Positions 9,230-19,509 of a stretch of DNA of 64,000 nucleotides are shown one piece after another. The notes under the pieces were generated by a model, which worked only from the letters and a program-made list of their open reading frames with translations, did not search any database and was not told where the DNA came from. The position numbers and the translations under genes were made by a program. Each line of letters begins with the position of its first letter. Positions within the stretch are counted from its first letter, which is position 1. This DNA is from an uncultured Ulvibacter sp. (GTDB lineage Bacteria; Bacteroidota; Bacteroidia; Flavobacteriales; Flavobacteriaceae): positions 247,365-311,364 of the forward strand of contig CALSSW010000004.1 in NCBI GenBank assembly GCA_943789105.1, written 5' to 3'.

Positions 9230-11998
9230 TCAAAATAGTAAAGCTTGCCCATCCTCTCCTATTGGAGGTTGTTCATCTTTATTTGGAGTTGTATCTTGAG
9301 AAACATCTTTTTGTTCTGTAACAGGATCCTTCTCTGCATCAACAGCTTTTACAGCTTGCTGGTCAACCACTTCAATGGCAGCGGCAGGAGTTTGCTCTGG
9401 AAGCTCGAAAGGCAAAGGATCAAGAGTGTTAATTTCTAATATTTTATATTTTGTTAATTGGTTACCAAGAGCACCTATTCCTTTTAGGGCAATAAAGTTT
9501 TCCAAATCAATTACAAGATTATCCTTTCTGTCTTTGCCCCTTTCTTTGGTAAAAACAAGCTCTGCCACTGGTCTATAATCAGTAAAGACAGTTTCTAAGT
9601 AAGATTTAGAATCATCTGTTAAGACATTCTCTAGCTTCTCTGGAGTATCAATTAAGAATCTTTTTACGTAAAATAGCGCTTTTTCTCCTGCCCAATGTAT
9701 GGCTGTAATAGGTTTTTTAGGTTCCCATTTTTCCATTACTATAAGATCTTCATCAAAATGCATGGTAATCTCTGGAATCACTGTTTTTACAAGCCCTCGT
9801 TGATTAATTAACAACAATCTGTCTGTGGGCCTAAACTCACCCACAAGCTCACCACGTTCATCTAGATTGAGCCTTTGTACCGTTTCATCAAACCAAATTT
9901 TTCGAGGTTTTAAAGTAGAAATACCCTTTTCTTTTAACTCGATACGCTTTACAGGATATTTGGTAACAATGTTCCCTTTAGAGCCGCGCCCCTTCACCAA
10001 AACATCACTAAAATGCAAATCCCATTTTAATTTTTTAATACTTCCGCTTTGACGCAGTAAAATATGTACTACCTCTGCCTCTCCGTTAGGGTTTGCAGTA
10101 AAATAAAGTACCTTACTACCTTTATTACCCTGAGAAACTGGATACTGTTTATCTCGGGTTACAGACGTTACGTTAAAACGCTTAACATAAGTTGGACCTT
10201 TAGGGCCATCCTTGTAAATCATGTTATAGGTAGTACGCTTGTCTTTCTTTTTAAATACAGCTACGTGTATGATATTTTTACCCACAAAGGTTTTACTCCC
10301 CACCTTAGTAATCATCATTGTACCATCTTGTGTGAAGACAATAATATCATCTATATCACTACAATCTGTCACATACTCATCTTTCCGCAAGTTAGTACCC
10401 ACAAACCCTTCTTCCCTATTTACATAAAGTTTAGTGTTTCTAATAACTACCTTGGTTTTCTGGATATCATCAAATACTTTTATTTCAGCTTTACGCTCTT
10501 TACCCTTACTATACTCTTTCTTTAATCTAGTAAAATAATCTATGGCATAGGTAATAAGATTATTTAAGTGATGTTTTACCTGAGCGATACTAGCATCCAA
10601 GGCGTCAATTTTTTGTTGGGCCTTATCTATATCAAACTTAGAGATACGCTTGATGCGTATTTCAGTGAGACGAACAATATCATCTTGAGTAACACTTCTT
10701 TTTAAATGTGTTATGTGGGGCTTCAATCCTTTATCGATAGCGCCAATAACACCCTCCCATGTTTCTTGTTCTTCAATGTCTCGATAAATACGGTTCTCAA
10801 TAAAAATACGCTCTAAAGAAGCATAATGCCACTGCTCTTCTAATTCATGTAGCTGTATTTCTAGCTCACTCTTTAGTAATTGAACAGTTCTATCAGTGGA
10901 GCGTCTTAACATTTCACAAACACCAACAAACAATGGCTTGTTGTCTTCAATCACACAACCAAGTGGTGATATAGAACTTTCGCAGTTTGTAAAGGCATAG
11001 AGTGCATCTATTGTTTTATCTGGAGAAATACCTGAAGGAATATGTATAAGAATTTCAACATCTGCAGCTGTATTATCTTCAATTTTTTTAATCTTAATTT
11101 TTCCTTTTTCATTAGCCTTTAAAATAGAGTCTATTAAAGAACTAGTATTGGTACCAAAAGGTATCTCTGTAATTACCAGTGTGTTTTTATCGTGCTGGCC
11201 AATACGAGCACGAGATCTAATTTTACCGCCTCTTAGCCCATCATTATAGTTTGTAACATCTATAATACCACCCGTAGGAAAATCTGGGAAAATAGTAAAT
11301 CGTTTGCCCTGTAAATGCTTAATTGATGCATCTATAAGCTCTATAAAGTTATGGGGTAAAATCTTGGTAGATAAACCAACTGCAATACCCTCACCACCTT
11401 GAGCTAAAAGCAGTGGAAACATCACTGGTAAATTGATAGGTTCTTTTCTTCTACCATCATAAGAAGATTGCCACTTAGTTATTTTTGGATTAAAGACAAC
11501 ATCCAGACCAAACTTAGAAATACGGGCCTCTATATATCGAGATGCAGCAGCTCTGTCTCCAGTAAGGATATTACCCCAGTTTCCTTGCGTATCAATGAGT
11601 AAATCTTTTTGCCCCAACTGCACCATTGCATCTGCAATACTAGCATCTCCATGTGGGTGATACTGCATGGTATGCCCAACAATATTTGCTACCTTGTTGT
11701 AACGACCATCATCAAGATCCTTCATGGAATGCATAATACGCCTTTGTACTGGCTTAAACCCATCCTCAATAGCAGGAACAGCACGCTCTAAAATAACATA
11801 ACTAGCGTAGTCCAAAAACCATTCTCTATACATACCAGTAACGCGAGTAATTGTTTCACCATCGTCTGAGCTTGGTGAATCAAATTCATCATAATCTTCT
11901 TCAACAACATGAGCATCAAGCGTTGGTTCTTGATGATGATCCTGCTGGTTAGCTCCTTGTGGATTTAATGCTTCTTCTGGATTTTGATCCTCGTTCAT
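9230..11998 (-). CDS. parC: DNA topoisomerase IV subunit A (ParC)
   Basis: 922 residues. The cleavage core carries FKPVQRRIMHSM (81-92), the YHPHGDAS segment (113-120) and the catalytic tyrosine Y155 in SRYIEAR, followed by a long coiled-coil arm. The C-terminal half holds degenerate beta-pinwheel repeats and an acidic/Gln/Pro-rich tail. I call ParC rather than GyrA because parE lies directly upstream, 40 bases away, and the GyrA box is not seen. The subunit decatenates daughter chromosomes with ParE. The quinolone-pocket position normally held by Ser is Ala119 here. No clear intrinsic terminator follows before 9187. Confidence 0.92.
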   Translation of the reverse strand: MNEDQNPEEALNPQGANQQDHHQEPTLDAHVVEEDYDEFDSPSSDDGETITRVTGMYREWFLDYASYVILERAVPAIEDGFKPVQRRIMHSMKDLDDGRYNKVANIVGHTMQYHPHGDASIADAMVQLGQKDLLIDTQGNWGNILTGDRAAASRYIEARISKFGLDVVFNPKITKWQSSYDGRRKEPINLPVMFPLLLAQGGEGIAVGLSTKILPHNFIELIDASIKHLQGKRFTIFPDFPTGGIIDVTNYNDGLRGGKIRSRARIGQHDKNTLVITEIPFGTNTSSLIDSILKANEKGKIKIKKIEDNTAADVEILIHIPSGISPDKTIDALYAFTNCESSISPLGCVIEDNKPLFVGVCEMLRRSTDRTVQLLKSELEIQLHELEEQWHYASLERIFIENRIYRDIEEQETWEGVIGAIDKGLKPHITHLKRSVTQDDIVRLTEIRIKRISKFDIDKAQQKIDALDASIAQVKHHLNNLITYAIDYFTRLKKEYSKGKERKAEIKVFDDIQKTKVVIRNTKLYVNREEGFVGTNLRKDEYVTDCSDIDDIIVFTQDGTMMITKVGSKTFVGKNIIHVAVFKKKDKRTTYNMIYKDGPKGPTYVKRFNVTSVTRDKQYPVSQGNKGSKVLYFTANPNGEAEVVHILLRQSGSIKKLKWDLHFSDVLVKGRGSKGNIVTKYPVKRIELKEKGISTLKPRKIWFDETVQRLNLDERGELVGEFRPTDRLLLINQRGLVKTVIPEITMHFDEDLIVMEKWEPKKPITAIHWAGEKALFYVKRFLIDTPEKLENVLTDDSKSYLETVFTDYRPVAELVFTKERGKDRKDNLVIDLENFIALKGIGALGNQLTKYKILEINTLDPLPFELPEQTPAAAIEVVDQQAVKAVDAEKDPVTEQKDVSQDTTPNKDEQPPIGEDGQALLF

Positions 11999-12037
11999 GT
12001 ATTATAATTTCACTTTGGTGTTTCTTCTTTTTTAGTG

Positions 12038-13897
12038 CTATGAAGCCTCTTCTTCTATGGCATCTAGCTCTACTTTTAAATTATTGATAATAAACTCTTG
12101 CCTATCTGGGGTATTTTTACCCATGTAAAAAGAAAGCATCTCTTCTATACTCATTTGTTTGTCAAGCATTATTGGGTCTAATCTAATGTTTTCTCCTATG
12201 AAATGAACAAATTCATTTGGTGATATTTCACCAAGACCTTTAAAACGTGTTATTTCTGGTTTTGGCTTTAGCTCCTCTAAGGCATTTCTTCTCTCTTCTT
12301 CAGAATAGCAATAAATCGTTTTCTTTTTATTGCGAACCCTAAAGAGTGGCGTTTGTAAAATATATAAATGGCCTTCTTTTATAACCTCCGGAAAAAACTG
12401 AAGAAAGAATGTAATCAGTAGTAATCTAATGTGCATACCATCTACATCGGCATCTGTTGCGATAACAATGTTATTATAACGCAAATCTTCCATAGATTCC
12501 TCTATATTTAGAGCAGCCTGTAAGAGATTAAACTCTTCATTCTCATACACAATCTTTTTACTTAAGCCATAACTATTTAAAGGCTTTCCTTTAAGGCTAA
12601 ATACGGCTTGTGTGTTTACATCTCTACTTTTCGTAATACTTCCAGATGCACTATCTCCCTCTGTAATAAAAAGGGTTGATTCTAAATTACGCTGTTTTTT
12701 TGTGTCACCTAAATGAATTCTGCAGTCACGTAATTTTTTATTATGCAGGTTTGATTTTTTTGCTCTGTCTTTGGCTAATTTCCTAATACCAGACAACTCT
12801 TTACGCTCCCGTTCTGCCTGCATAATTTTACGCTGTAAAACCTCAGAAACACTAGGGTTTTTGTGCAGAAAATTGTCTAATTGCGTTTTTAGAAAATCAT
12901 TAATATAGGTACGTACGGTTGGCAAACCACCTCCCATATCTGTAGAGCCAAGTTTGGTTTTTGTTTGACTTTCAAAAACAGGTTCCATCACTTTAATACT
13001 AATGGCGCTAACAATAGATTTTCTAATATCACTGGCTTCATAGTTTTTACCATAAAACTCTCTGATGGTTTTCACCAAACTCTCCCTAAAGGCTGCTTGA
13101 TGGGTACCACCTTGAGTGGTGTTTTGTCCATTGACAAAACTATGATACTCTTCACTGTATTGGGTTTTACTATGTGTTATAGCAACTTCTATATCGTTGC
13201 CTCGCAAATGTATAATTGGATACAGCATGTCTTCTTTAGACATGTTGTCTGCCAGTAAATCTTTAAGTCCGTTTTCACTAAAGAACTTTTCTCCATTAAA
13301 ATCTATGGTTAACCCAGGATTTAGATAAACGTAGTTTCTAAGCATTTTTTCAACATACTCATTACGGTATTTAAAGTTTTTGAAAATAACTTCGTCTGGA
13401 ATAAAAACAACTTTTGTTCCTTTACGCTTACCTGAATCCTCTACTGAACTGTCGTGCTTTAATTCTCCCTGAGAGAATTCGGCATATTTAACTTTATTCT
13501 CTCTAATAGATTCTATCTTAAAATAAGAAGACAAGGCATTGACTGCCTTTGTACCTACCCCATTTAAACCTACAGATTTTTTAAAGGCTCGAGAATCATA
13601 CTTCCCTCCTGTGTTCATTTTTGAAACCACATCAACTACTTTCCCTAAAGGAACGCCACGACCAAAGTCACGAACACGTACTTCTTTATCTTTAATTCTA
13701 ATTTCGATGGTCTTTCCAGCACCCATCACAAATTCATCGATACTATTATCTAAGACCTCTTTTAATAATATATAGATACCGTCATCTGGTGAAGAACCAT
13801 CACCCAGCTTTCCAATATACATACCAGGACGCATACGAATATGCTCTTTCCAGTCGAGGGATCGAATATTATCTTCGGTATATTTTGTGTCTGCCAT
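12038..13897 (-). CDS. parE: DNA topoisomerase IV subunit B (ParE)
   Basis: 619 residues, the short ParE/GyrB form. The GHKL ATPase shows [19 protein letters not shown] and the MNTGGKYD lid region. The transducer domain precedes the TOPRIM domain, which has TEGDSASGS and the DADVDGMH metal-binding DxD. The C-terminal P.RFKGLGE block is present. The protein hydrolyses ATP to drive strand passage with ParC, encoded 40 bases downstream in the same transcript. Upstream (13898-14131) lies only a terminator belonging to the ychF side. Confidence 0.93.
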   Translation of the reverse strand: MADTKYTEDNIRSLDWKEHIRMRPGMYIGKLGDGSSPDDGIYILLKEVLDNSIDEFVMGAGKTIEIRIKDKEVRVRDFGRGVPLGKVVDVVSKMNTGGKYDSRAFKKSVGLNGVGTKAVNALSSYFKIESIRENKVKYAEFSQGELKHDSSVEDSGKRKGTKVVFIPDEVIFKNFKYRNEYVEKMLRNYVYLNPGLTIDFNGEKFFSENGLKDLLADNMSKEDMLYPIIHLRGNDIEVAITHSKTQYSEEYHSFVNGQNTTQGGTHQAAFRESLVKTIREFYGKNYEASDIRKSIVSAISIKVMEPVFESQTKTKLGSTDMGGGLPTVRTYINDFLKTQLDNFLHKNPSVSEVLQRKIMQAERERKELSGIRKLAKDRAKKSNLHNKKLRDCRIHLGDTKKQRNLESTLFITEGDSASGSITKSRDVNTQAVFSLKGKPLNSYGLSKKIVYENEEFNLLQAALNIEESMEDLRYNNIVIATDADVDGMHIRLLLITFFLQFFPEVIKEGHLYILQTPLFRVRNKKKTIYCYSEEERRNALEELKPKPEITRFKGLGEISPNEFVHFIGENIRLDPIMLDKQMSIEEMLSFYMGKNTPDRQEFIINNLKVELDAIEEEAS

Positions 13898-14068
13898 AAA
13901 ATCGCGTGAATAGTTGTTAAATATACCCTTTACAAGACAATTTTGAAAAATTTACAACACAAAGTAATTAACAAATACCTTAGCTAGAAATTGTGAACAA
14001 CCTTCTGTTTTTGTTAAGAATATATACAGCATTGTTTGACCTGTTGATTTATAATTAAAAATTAAAAA

Positions 14069-14107
14069 AAACCGTTGCCATTATTCTAAATTAAATAACA
14101 ACGGTTT
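14069..14107 (-). terminator. Intrinsic terminator downstream of ychF
   Basis: AAACCGTTG (14069-14077) pairs with CAACGGTTT (14099-14107). On the minus strand the stem is followed by a run of T (plus-strand A at 14064-14070). It lies just past the ychF stop at 14132. Confidence 0.7.
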
Positions 14108-14131
14108 AAATTCCTATATTCTAGACTAGTG

Positions 14132-15227
14132 CTAGACGTTAAATCTAAAGTGCATCACATCTCCGTCATTTACGATATATTCTTTTCCTTCTACGCCCAT
14201 TTTTCCGGCCTCCTTTACTTTAGTTTCACTTCCAAAACTTACATAGTCATCATATTTAATAACTTCTGCACGTATAAAACCTTTTTCAAAATCTGTGTGT
14301 ATTACACCAGCCGCCTGTGGAGCCGTTGCACCTACAGGAATTGTCCAGGCGCGTACTTCTTTAACACCTGCCGTGAAGTAGGTTTGTAAATTTAAAAGCC
14401 TGTAGGCGCCACGTATTAATTTTGCTGATCCTGGCTCATCCAAACCTAAATCTTCCAGAAACATTTGGCGCTCCTCAAAAGAGTCTAGCTCTGTTATATC
14501 TGCCTCTGTGCCTACTGCCAAAATAACAACCTCTGCGTTTTCCTTAGCTACTGCTTGTTTTACGCTATCTACGTATGCATTCCCATGTAAAGCTGCTTGT
14601 TCATCTACATTACAAACATACATAACGGGCTTGTCTGTAATAAACTGTAAAGGGGTCACAAACTCTTCTCTGTCTTTATCGGATATGTCTATGGCTCTCA
14701 GAGACACACCTTGCTCTAGGCTGTCTTTAATTTTAATTAATACTGCCTCTTCTTTTTGCGCTTCTTTATTTCCTGTACGGGCAGAACGCTTTACTTTTTC
14801 TAATTTTTTATCTACTGTTTCTAAATCTTTTAATTGCAATTCAATATCAATAGTCTCTTTATCTCTAATGGGGTCTACGTTTCCATCAACATGGATAATA
14901 TTATCATTGTCAAAACAGCGCAACACATGCAAAATAGCATCTGTCTCTCTTATGTTTCCTAGAAATTGATTTCCTAGCCCTTCTCCTTTACTGGCACCCT
15001 TAACAAGTCCTGCAATGTCAACAATCTCAACGGTTGCTGGAATCACTTTTTCTGGAACAACCAATTCTTCAAGCTTTCACCAAACGGTCATCTGGCACAT
15101 TTACCACTCCAATATTTGGCTCAATGGTACAAAAAGGAAAGTTTGCGCTTTGCGCCTTGGCGTTAGACAAACAATTAAAAAGGGTTGATTTACCTACGTT
15201 TGGTAATCCTACAATTCCGGCTTTCAT
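14132..15227 (-). pseudogene. ychF: Redox-regulated ATPase YchF/OLA1, interrupted by a one-base frameshift
   Basis: From the ATG at 15227 the frame encodes the P-loop [21 protein letters not shown] and VPDDRLVK, then hits TGA within two codons. In the next frame the protein continues as EELVVPEKV, DIAGLVKGASKGEGLG and the C-terminal TGS-like domain (FEKGFIRAEVI...). Removing one base near 15074-15077 joins the halves into 364 residues, the normal YchF length. The extra base could be one A of an AAA run (giving AAG CTT, Lys-Leu) or the neighbouring G. YchF is an Obg-family ATPase linked to ribosomes and oxidative stress. The rest is intact, so a sequencing or assembly error is as likely as real inactivation. 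A TATATTTG box (minus, 15252-15259) lies upstream. Confidence 0.85.
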
Positions 15228-15251
15228 AGTTAAAATGTATTAAAATGCGTG

Positions 15252-15259
15252 CAAATATA
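15252..15259 (-). promoter_or_regulatory. Candidate -7 element for ychF
   Basis: TATATTTG on the minus strand, 25 bases before the ychF ATG at 15227. A TTTTG at 15284-15288 (minus strand) is about 24 bases upstream, slightly long for a -33 box. Confidence 0.4.
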
Positions 15260-15410
15260 CCTCTTTAGCCGAAATTTAAACACCAAAATAGTATTCTGTT
15301 TACTTAAATCTTATTTAGGGGTACATCTAGAATTAACACCAACCAAATTGATGCTTTATAAGGCCATAGCTAAAGGTTTAAACCTTGATGTGTTTTCTTT
15401 AATAAAAGCA

Positions 15411-15443
15411 AAAAAAAGAGCTCTGACAAATATCAGAGCTCTT
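15411..15443 (-). terminator. Intrinsic terminator of rpsA
   Basis: An 11-bp perfect stem, AAGAGCTCTGA (15416-15426) with TCAGAGCTCTT (15433-15443), and a 6-base loop. On the minus strand it is followed by seven T. It lies 21 bases past the rpsA stop. Confidence 0.9.
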
Positions 15444-15464
15444 AGTATTTAAAAAATGAGCGGG

Positions 15465-17378
15465 TTATTTCTTACCGTCCATTTTGTCTTTCAATGCTTG
15501 AAGTGCAGAGTTAGCGTCACCTAGTGTAGGCTTCGATTCGTCAGACTGCTTTTTAGCTTTCTTAGCAGCTTGCTTCACGATTTTAGCTTCCTCTTCTTTA
15601 TGTATCGCCATATGAGAGGCTACCACTTTCTTGAATTCTTTGTTGAATTCAATAATTTGGAATTCTATCTCCTCACCTTTTGTTACATCAGTTCCGTCTT
15701 CTTTCTCTAAGTGACGTTTTGGTACAAATGCAGTGATATCACCATTAAAGTTGATAACCGCTCCTTTGTCTACCATTTCGTCAATAGATGCTTTATGAAC
15801 AGATCCTACAGCAAACTCAGCTTCATACTTATCCCAAGGATTTTCTGTAGTTTGTTTGTGCCCTAGGCTTAACTTGCGTCCTTCTACATCCAATTCTAAC
15901 ACTACTACTTCTAGGGTGTCAGAGATGTTTGTAAACTCACTTGGATGCTTTACTTTCTTAGTCCAAGAAAGATCAGAGATATAAATAAGTCCGTCAATTC
16001 CTTCTTCTAATTCAACAAATACACCAAAGTTTGTAAAGTTACGCACAATACCTTTATGAGTAGATCCTACAGGATACTTTGTTGTGATGTCTGTCCATGG
16101 GTCTGGCGTTAATTGCTTAATACCTAAGCTCATCTTACGCTCTTCACGATCCATAGTCAATACTTGTGCCTGAACTTTATCACCTACGTTTACAAAGTCT
16201 TGTGCACTACGCAAATGCGTAGACCATGACATTTCACTAACGTGGATCAATCCTTCAACACCTTCAGCAACTTCAATAAATGCACCGTAGTCTGCAATAA
16301 CAACTACTTTACCTTCTACATTGTCACCAATTTTAAGTTCTTCACCAAGAGCATCCCAAGGGTGTGCGCTTAATTGTTTAAGACCTAATTGTATACGTGT
16401 TTTATCCTCATCAAAGTCAAGGATTACAACGTTTAATTTCTGGTCAAGCTCTACAATCTCGTTAGGGTGGTTGATACGAGACCAAGAAAGGTCTGTAATG
16501 TGTACCAATCCATCTACACCACCAAGATCTACAAAGACACCATAAGAAGTAATGTTTTTAACAACACCTTCTAATACTTGTCCTTTTTCAAGCTGCCCAA
16601 TGATTTCTTTTTTCTGCTCTTCGATATCTGCCTCGATAAGCGCTTTGTGAGATACAACAACGTTTTTAAATTCGTGGTTGATTTTCACAACCTTGAATTC
16701 CATTGTTTTGTTAACGTATACATCGTAGTCTCTAATAGGCTTCACATCAATTTGTGAACCTGGTAAGAACGCTTCAATTCCAAATACGTCTACAATCATA
16801 CCACCTTTGGTACGACATTTAACAAAACCATTAACGATTGTTCCTTCATCGTGTGCTTTATTTACACGATCCCAAGCCATAATAGTTCTGGCCTTACGGT
16901 GAGAAAGAATTAATTGACCAGTTGCATCTTCACGCACATCAATTAAAACCTCTACTTTATCTCCAACTTTTAAACCTGGATTGTAACGGAATTCATTTAA
17001 TGAAACAACACCTTCAGATTTTGCGTTGATGTCTATAATAGCATCACGGTCTGAGATATGTACCACTTCACCTTGTACTACTTCATCATCTAAAGTATCT
17101 ACAAAATTCTCTGTTACTAGTTTTTCAAACTCTAACAACTTACCATCATCTACAGGATCAATTCCTTCTTCGTAGTTGTGCCAGTTAAAATCTGTTAAGA
17201 ATTTTTCGGGATTTAATTCCTTAAGAGAAGGTTCTCTTTTTGGTTTTTCAGCAGCCTGCGGGTTTGTAGCTTCTGCTGTTTCTTGAACTTCTAAAGCAGG
17301 AGCTTCTACTTTTGGAGTTCTTTTTCTTGGTTTCTTAGCAGCTGGTTTTACTGCCTTTTCTTTTGCTTTTTCAGCCAT
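15465..17378 (-). CDS. rpsA: 30S ribosomal protein S1
   Basis: 637 residues. An N-terminal Lys/Ala/Pro-rich and acidic extension (about 1-75) precedes six S1 OB-fold repeats, recognisable by the recurring pattern VxDYGAFIE / NFGVFVEL / GVDGLVHITDLSW and WxKxxxHPxE. The C-terminal tail is Lys-rich (AKKAKKQ). S1 binds mRNA and the 30S subunit; in Bacteroidota, which rarely use Shine-Dalgarno pairing, it is thought to be important for initiation. A promoter lies 165-195 bases upstream, implying a long 5' leader that could be a site of autoregulation. Confidence 0.95.
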   Translation of the reverse strand: MAEKAKEKAVKPAAKKPRKRTPKVEAPALEVQETAEATNPQAAEKPKREPSLKELNPEKFLTDFNWHNYEEGIDPVDDGKLLEFEKLVTENFVDTLDDEVVQGEVVHISDRDAIIDINAKSEGVVSLNEFRYNPGLKVGDKVEVLIDVREDATGQLILSHRKARTIMAWDRVNKAHDEGTIVNGFVKCRTKGGMIVDVFGIEAFLPGSQIDVKPIRDYDVYVNKTMEFKVVKINHEFKNVVVSHKALIEADIEEQKKEIIGQLEKGQVLEGVVKNITSYGVFVDLGGVDGLVHITDLSWSRINHPNEIVELDQKLNVVILDFDEDKTRIQLGLKQLSAHPWDALGEELKIGDNVEGKVVVIADYGAFIEVAEGVEGLIHVSEMSWSTHLRSAQDFVNVGDKVQAQVLTMDREERKMSLGIKQLTPDPWTDITTKYPVGSTHKGIVRNFTNFGVFVELEEGIDGLIYISDLSWTKKVKHPSEFTNISDTLEVVVLELDVEGRKLSLGHKQTTENPWDKYEAEFAVGSVHKASIDEMVDKGAVINFNGDITAFVPKRHLEKEDGTDVTKGEEIEFQIIEFNKEFKKVVASHMAIHKEEEAKIVKQAAKKAKKQSDESKPTLGDANSALQALKDKMDGKK

Positions 17379-17542
17379 TTGATAATTTTTGTAGCCTCTT
17401 GTAATGATTCTATTTATTTAGAAAAAAACAAGACTTTACTTTGTATTCTACAAGCCTGTAATAGTAAAACGATAAACCCGTAGAAGGATTATATTTATTT
17501 TATGTACCCAAATTGCTATTACAACACCGTCAAAATGGGCTG

Positions 17543-17573
17543 CAAAAATAATTCTTTTCTTTCAATTCCCAAA
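17543..17573 (-). promoter_or_regulatory. Bacteroidota-type promoter for rpsA
   Basis: On the minus strand: TTTG (17573-17570), a 19-base spacer and TATTTTTG (17550-17543). Both elements and spacing fit the -33/-7 consensus. Transcription would start near 17536, leaving a leader of about 160 bases before the rpsA ATG. The remainder of the 17379-17667 gap holds nothing else I recognise. Confidence 0.6.
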
Positions 17574-17667
17574 GTGATAGGGTAAATAATTACGATAGTC
17601 AACAAGCTAAAAAAAAGCAATTTTAAGGCTCTCAGAAAAATGCATTAAAATTTATTCTCCTGCGCTT

Positions 17668-18363
17668 TTATATACGGCCAGCTATTCTGTCTTTGGCTAG
17701 TTGTAGAATGACATGAAACTGGTCTTCCAAATTCATGTGGCTATTATCAATAACAATGGCATCCTTGGCTTTAATAAGAGGTGAATCTTTACGAGTAGAA
17801 TCTATATAATCTCTCTCCACAACATTTTTCAAGACATCCTGCAACGAAACCTCATCTCCGCTAGCGGTAAGTTCGTTATAGCGTCTTTGAGCTCGTGTTG
17901 CGGCGGTGGCATCTAAAAATATTTTAAGCTCTGCCTCTGGAAATACAACAGTGGCTATATCACGACCATCCATAACAATGCCCTTATTTTGCCCTAATTT
18001 TTGTTGTTGGCTAACCAATTTGGCGCGTACAGCAGAAATGGCTGCAACAGGACTTACAAGCCCTGAAACAGCTAAAGTTCGTATTTGTTTTTCAACGTTG
18101 ACACCATTTAAATAGACTTCTGCAACACCCGTGCTAAGATTTTTTTTAAAATCAATAGTAATTTCTTGTAAGGTATTTTCTAAAGCGCTTTGATCTACTT
18201 TAGCCTCCTTGATAAATCCTTGTTGCATAGCAAATAGGGTAACTGCACGATACATAGCTCCTGTGTCTACATAAATATAGTCTAGCCAATCTGCTAGTTG
18301 CTTTGCAAGAGTGCTTTTTCCGGTAGAAGAAAAACCGTCAATGGCAATGGTTATTTTTTTCAT
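17668..18363 (-). CDS. cmk: Cytidylate kinase
   Basis: 231 residues. The P-loop is IDGFSSTGKSTLAK (8-21), followed by YVDTGAMYRAVTLF, the family's DGRDIATVVFPEAELKIFLDA block and RRYNEL. It phosphorylates CMP/dCMP to the diphosphates with ATP in the cytoplasm. Its start overlaps the porQ stop by one base (TAATG), so the two genes are translationally coupled. rpsA follows 289 bases downstream, the common cmk-rpsA neighbourhood. Confidence 0.95.
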   Translation of the reverse strand: MKKITIAIDGFSSTGKSTLAKQLADWLDYIYVDTGAMYRAVTLFAMQQGFIKEAKVDQSALENTLQEITIDFKKNLSTGVAEVYLNGVNVEKQIRTLAVSGLVSPVAAISAVRAKLVSQQQKLGQNKGIVMDGRDIATVVFPEAELKIFLDATAATRAQRRYNELTASGDEVSLQDVLKNVVERDYIDSTRKDSPLIKAKDAIVIDNSHMNLEDQFHVILQLAKDRIAGRI

Positions 18364-19382
18364 TATTGTAAGTCTATATTAAGTCCAAAAAAACTACTAG
18401 ATGCAGCAGTATTGTATTTTGAAAATGAATAATTTAATCTCACTTTATTTAGCTTAATTCCAAATCCAGCACTCAAACCAGCGAATGCCCTGGTATCTAT
18501 TATACGTAATTCTTCTGCACGCCTAAAATTATATCCAAACCGTATATTAAAGCCACTTTCAGGAAACAGTTCAATCCCAAGAATAACGTGACGAAATGCC
18601 TCGTCTATAAAATTAATGTTTTCTGTGGTAACAACTCCCTCCAAATCTGTGGTTTCTCTATCTGGATTTGAAAAAGCCAAATCCCACCGCTGCATATTCT
18701 CTAAAGTAAAATGCCAACGAATTGGTATGCGTTCTAGAATTTGTGATGCCCCTAGAATGATTTCAAAAGGAAGCGGCTCAAGGTCTATATCATATGGTGT
18801 GAGTTGGGTACCTATGTTTCTAGCAACACCCGTTATTTGTAAATCCCAATCTTCATGGACATACATGATACCCAAATCTGCTGCGACTCCAAAGGAACTG
18901 TATTGTTCTAATTGAGATGATATAAACTTAATAGTACCTCCATAATGAAAATTAGTGAAAGGGATGTTACGGGCGTGCCCTACAGAAATTGCTACCTCTG
19001 ATCCAGAGAAACTATTTGTAGCATTACCTTGAGAGTCGTAGCCAGCAAAATCTCCGTAGTTTATATAGGTAATACCTGCATGTATAACCTGAGTGTATCT
19101 ATCCCAAGAATATGCGTAAGCTACTGTACCATAATTAACATCTGACAAATAGTTATTGTAATTGACAGACAATTGTTTATCCATCTTAGAATTAATTGCA
19201 GCGGGGTTAAATAATCCTTGAATTGGATCATAATCGTAATTGGTAACTATTTTACCTCCCAAAGCAGCTTGACGTGGGTCATTAACTAGATTCAAAAACT
19301 GGTAGGTTGAGCGCCCTCCTATTTGCCCAAAGGCAGATAAAGTTATCAGAGAGGTTACTAAAAATAAAACCTTTTGGTTCAT
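18363..19382 (-). CDS. porQ: Type IX secretion system protein PorQ
   Basis: 339 residues from the ATG at 19382; another ATG four codons earlier is possible. An N-terminal signal peptide (about 1-20, ending near FGQIGG) is followed by the PorQ opening GGRSTYQFLNLVNDPRQAALGGK and a PorV/PorP-like beta-barrel pattern of alternating aromatic strands. PorQ is an outer-membrane partner of the PorU/PorV/PorZ attachment complex of the T9SS. The coupling to cmk and closeness to lon are arrangements I recall from flavobacteria. Its presence fits the sorting-domain protease at 32.1 kb. Confidence 0.85.
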   Translation of the reverse strand: MNQKVLFLVTSLITLSAFGQIGGRSTYQFLNLVNDPRQAALGGKIVTNYDYDPIQGLFNPAAINSKMDKQLSVNYNNYLSDVNYGTVAYAYSWDRYTQVIHAGITYINYGDFAGYDSQGNATNSFSGSEVAISVGHARNIPFTNFHYGGTIKFISSQLEQYSSFGVAADLGIMYVHEDWDLQITGVARNIGTQLTPYDIDLEPLPFEIILGASQILERIPIRWHFTLENMQRWDLAFSNPDRETTDLEGVVTTENINFIDEAFRHVILGIELFPESGFNIRFGYNFRRAEELRIIDTRAFAGLSAGFGIKLNKVRLNYSFSKYNTAASSSFFGLNIDLQ

Positions 19383-19465
19383 AGATGGCGGCAAAGAATT
19401 CTTCAGTACAATAACGAGTGTAAGTATACTTTATTTTCAACAGAAAATAAAAGAGTTTTACAATT

Positions 19466-19499
19466 AAAAACAGCTAGAAAATATACCCTAGCTGGTTTT
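19466..19499 (-). terminator. Intrinsic terminator of lon
   Basis: CAGCTAG (19471-19477) pairs with CTAGCTG (19488-19494). On the minus strand the stem is followed by five T. It lies 11 bases past the lon stop. Confidence 0.75.
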
Positions 19500-19509
19500 A
19501 ATAATCATC

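Noticed and set aside
10064-10525. 153-residue open frame on the plus strand
   Set aside because: It lies wholly antisense within parC. It has no start signal or domain, and its composition is that expected from the reverse frame of a real gene.
15249-15452. 67-residue open frame between ychF and rpsA
   Set aside because: It overlaps the ychF promoter region and the rpsA terminator and has no family resemblance, so it is probably chance.
15474-17200. Repeats in rpsA as DNA repeats
   Set aside because: The periodicity is the six S1 protein domains; at the base level the copies are diverged and do not form a DNA repeat array.
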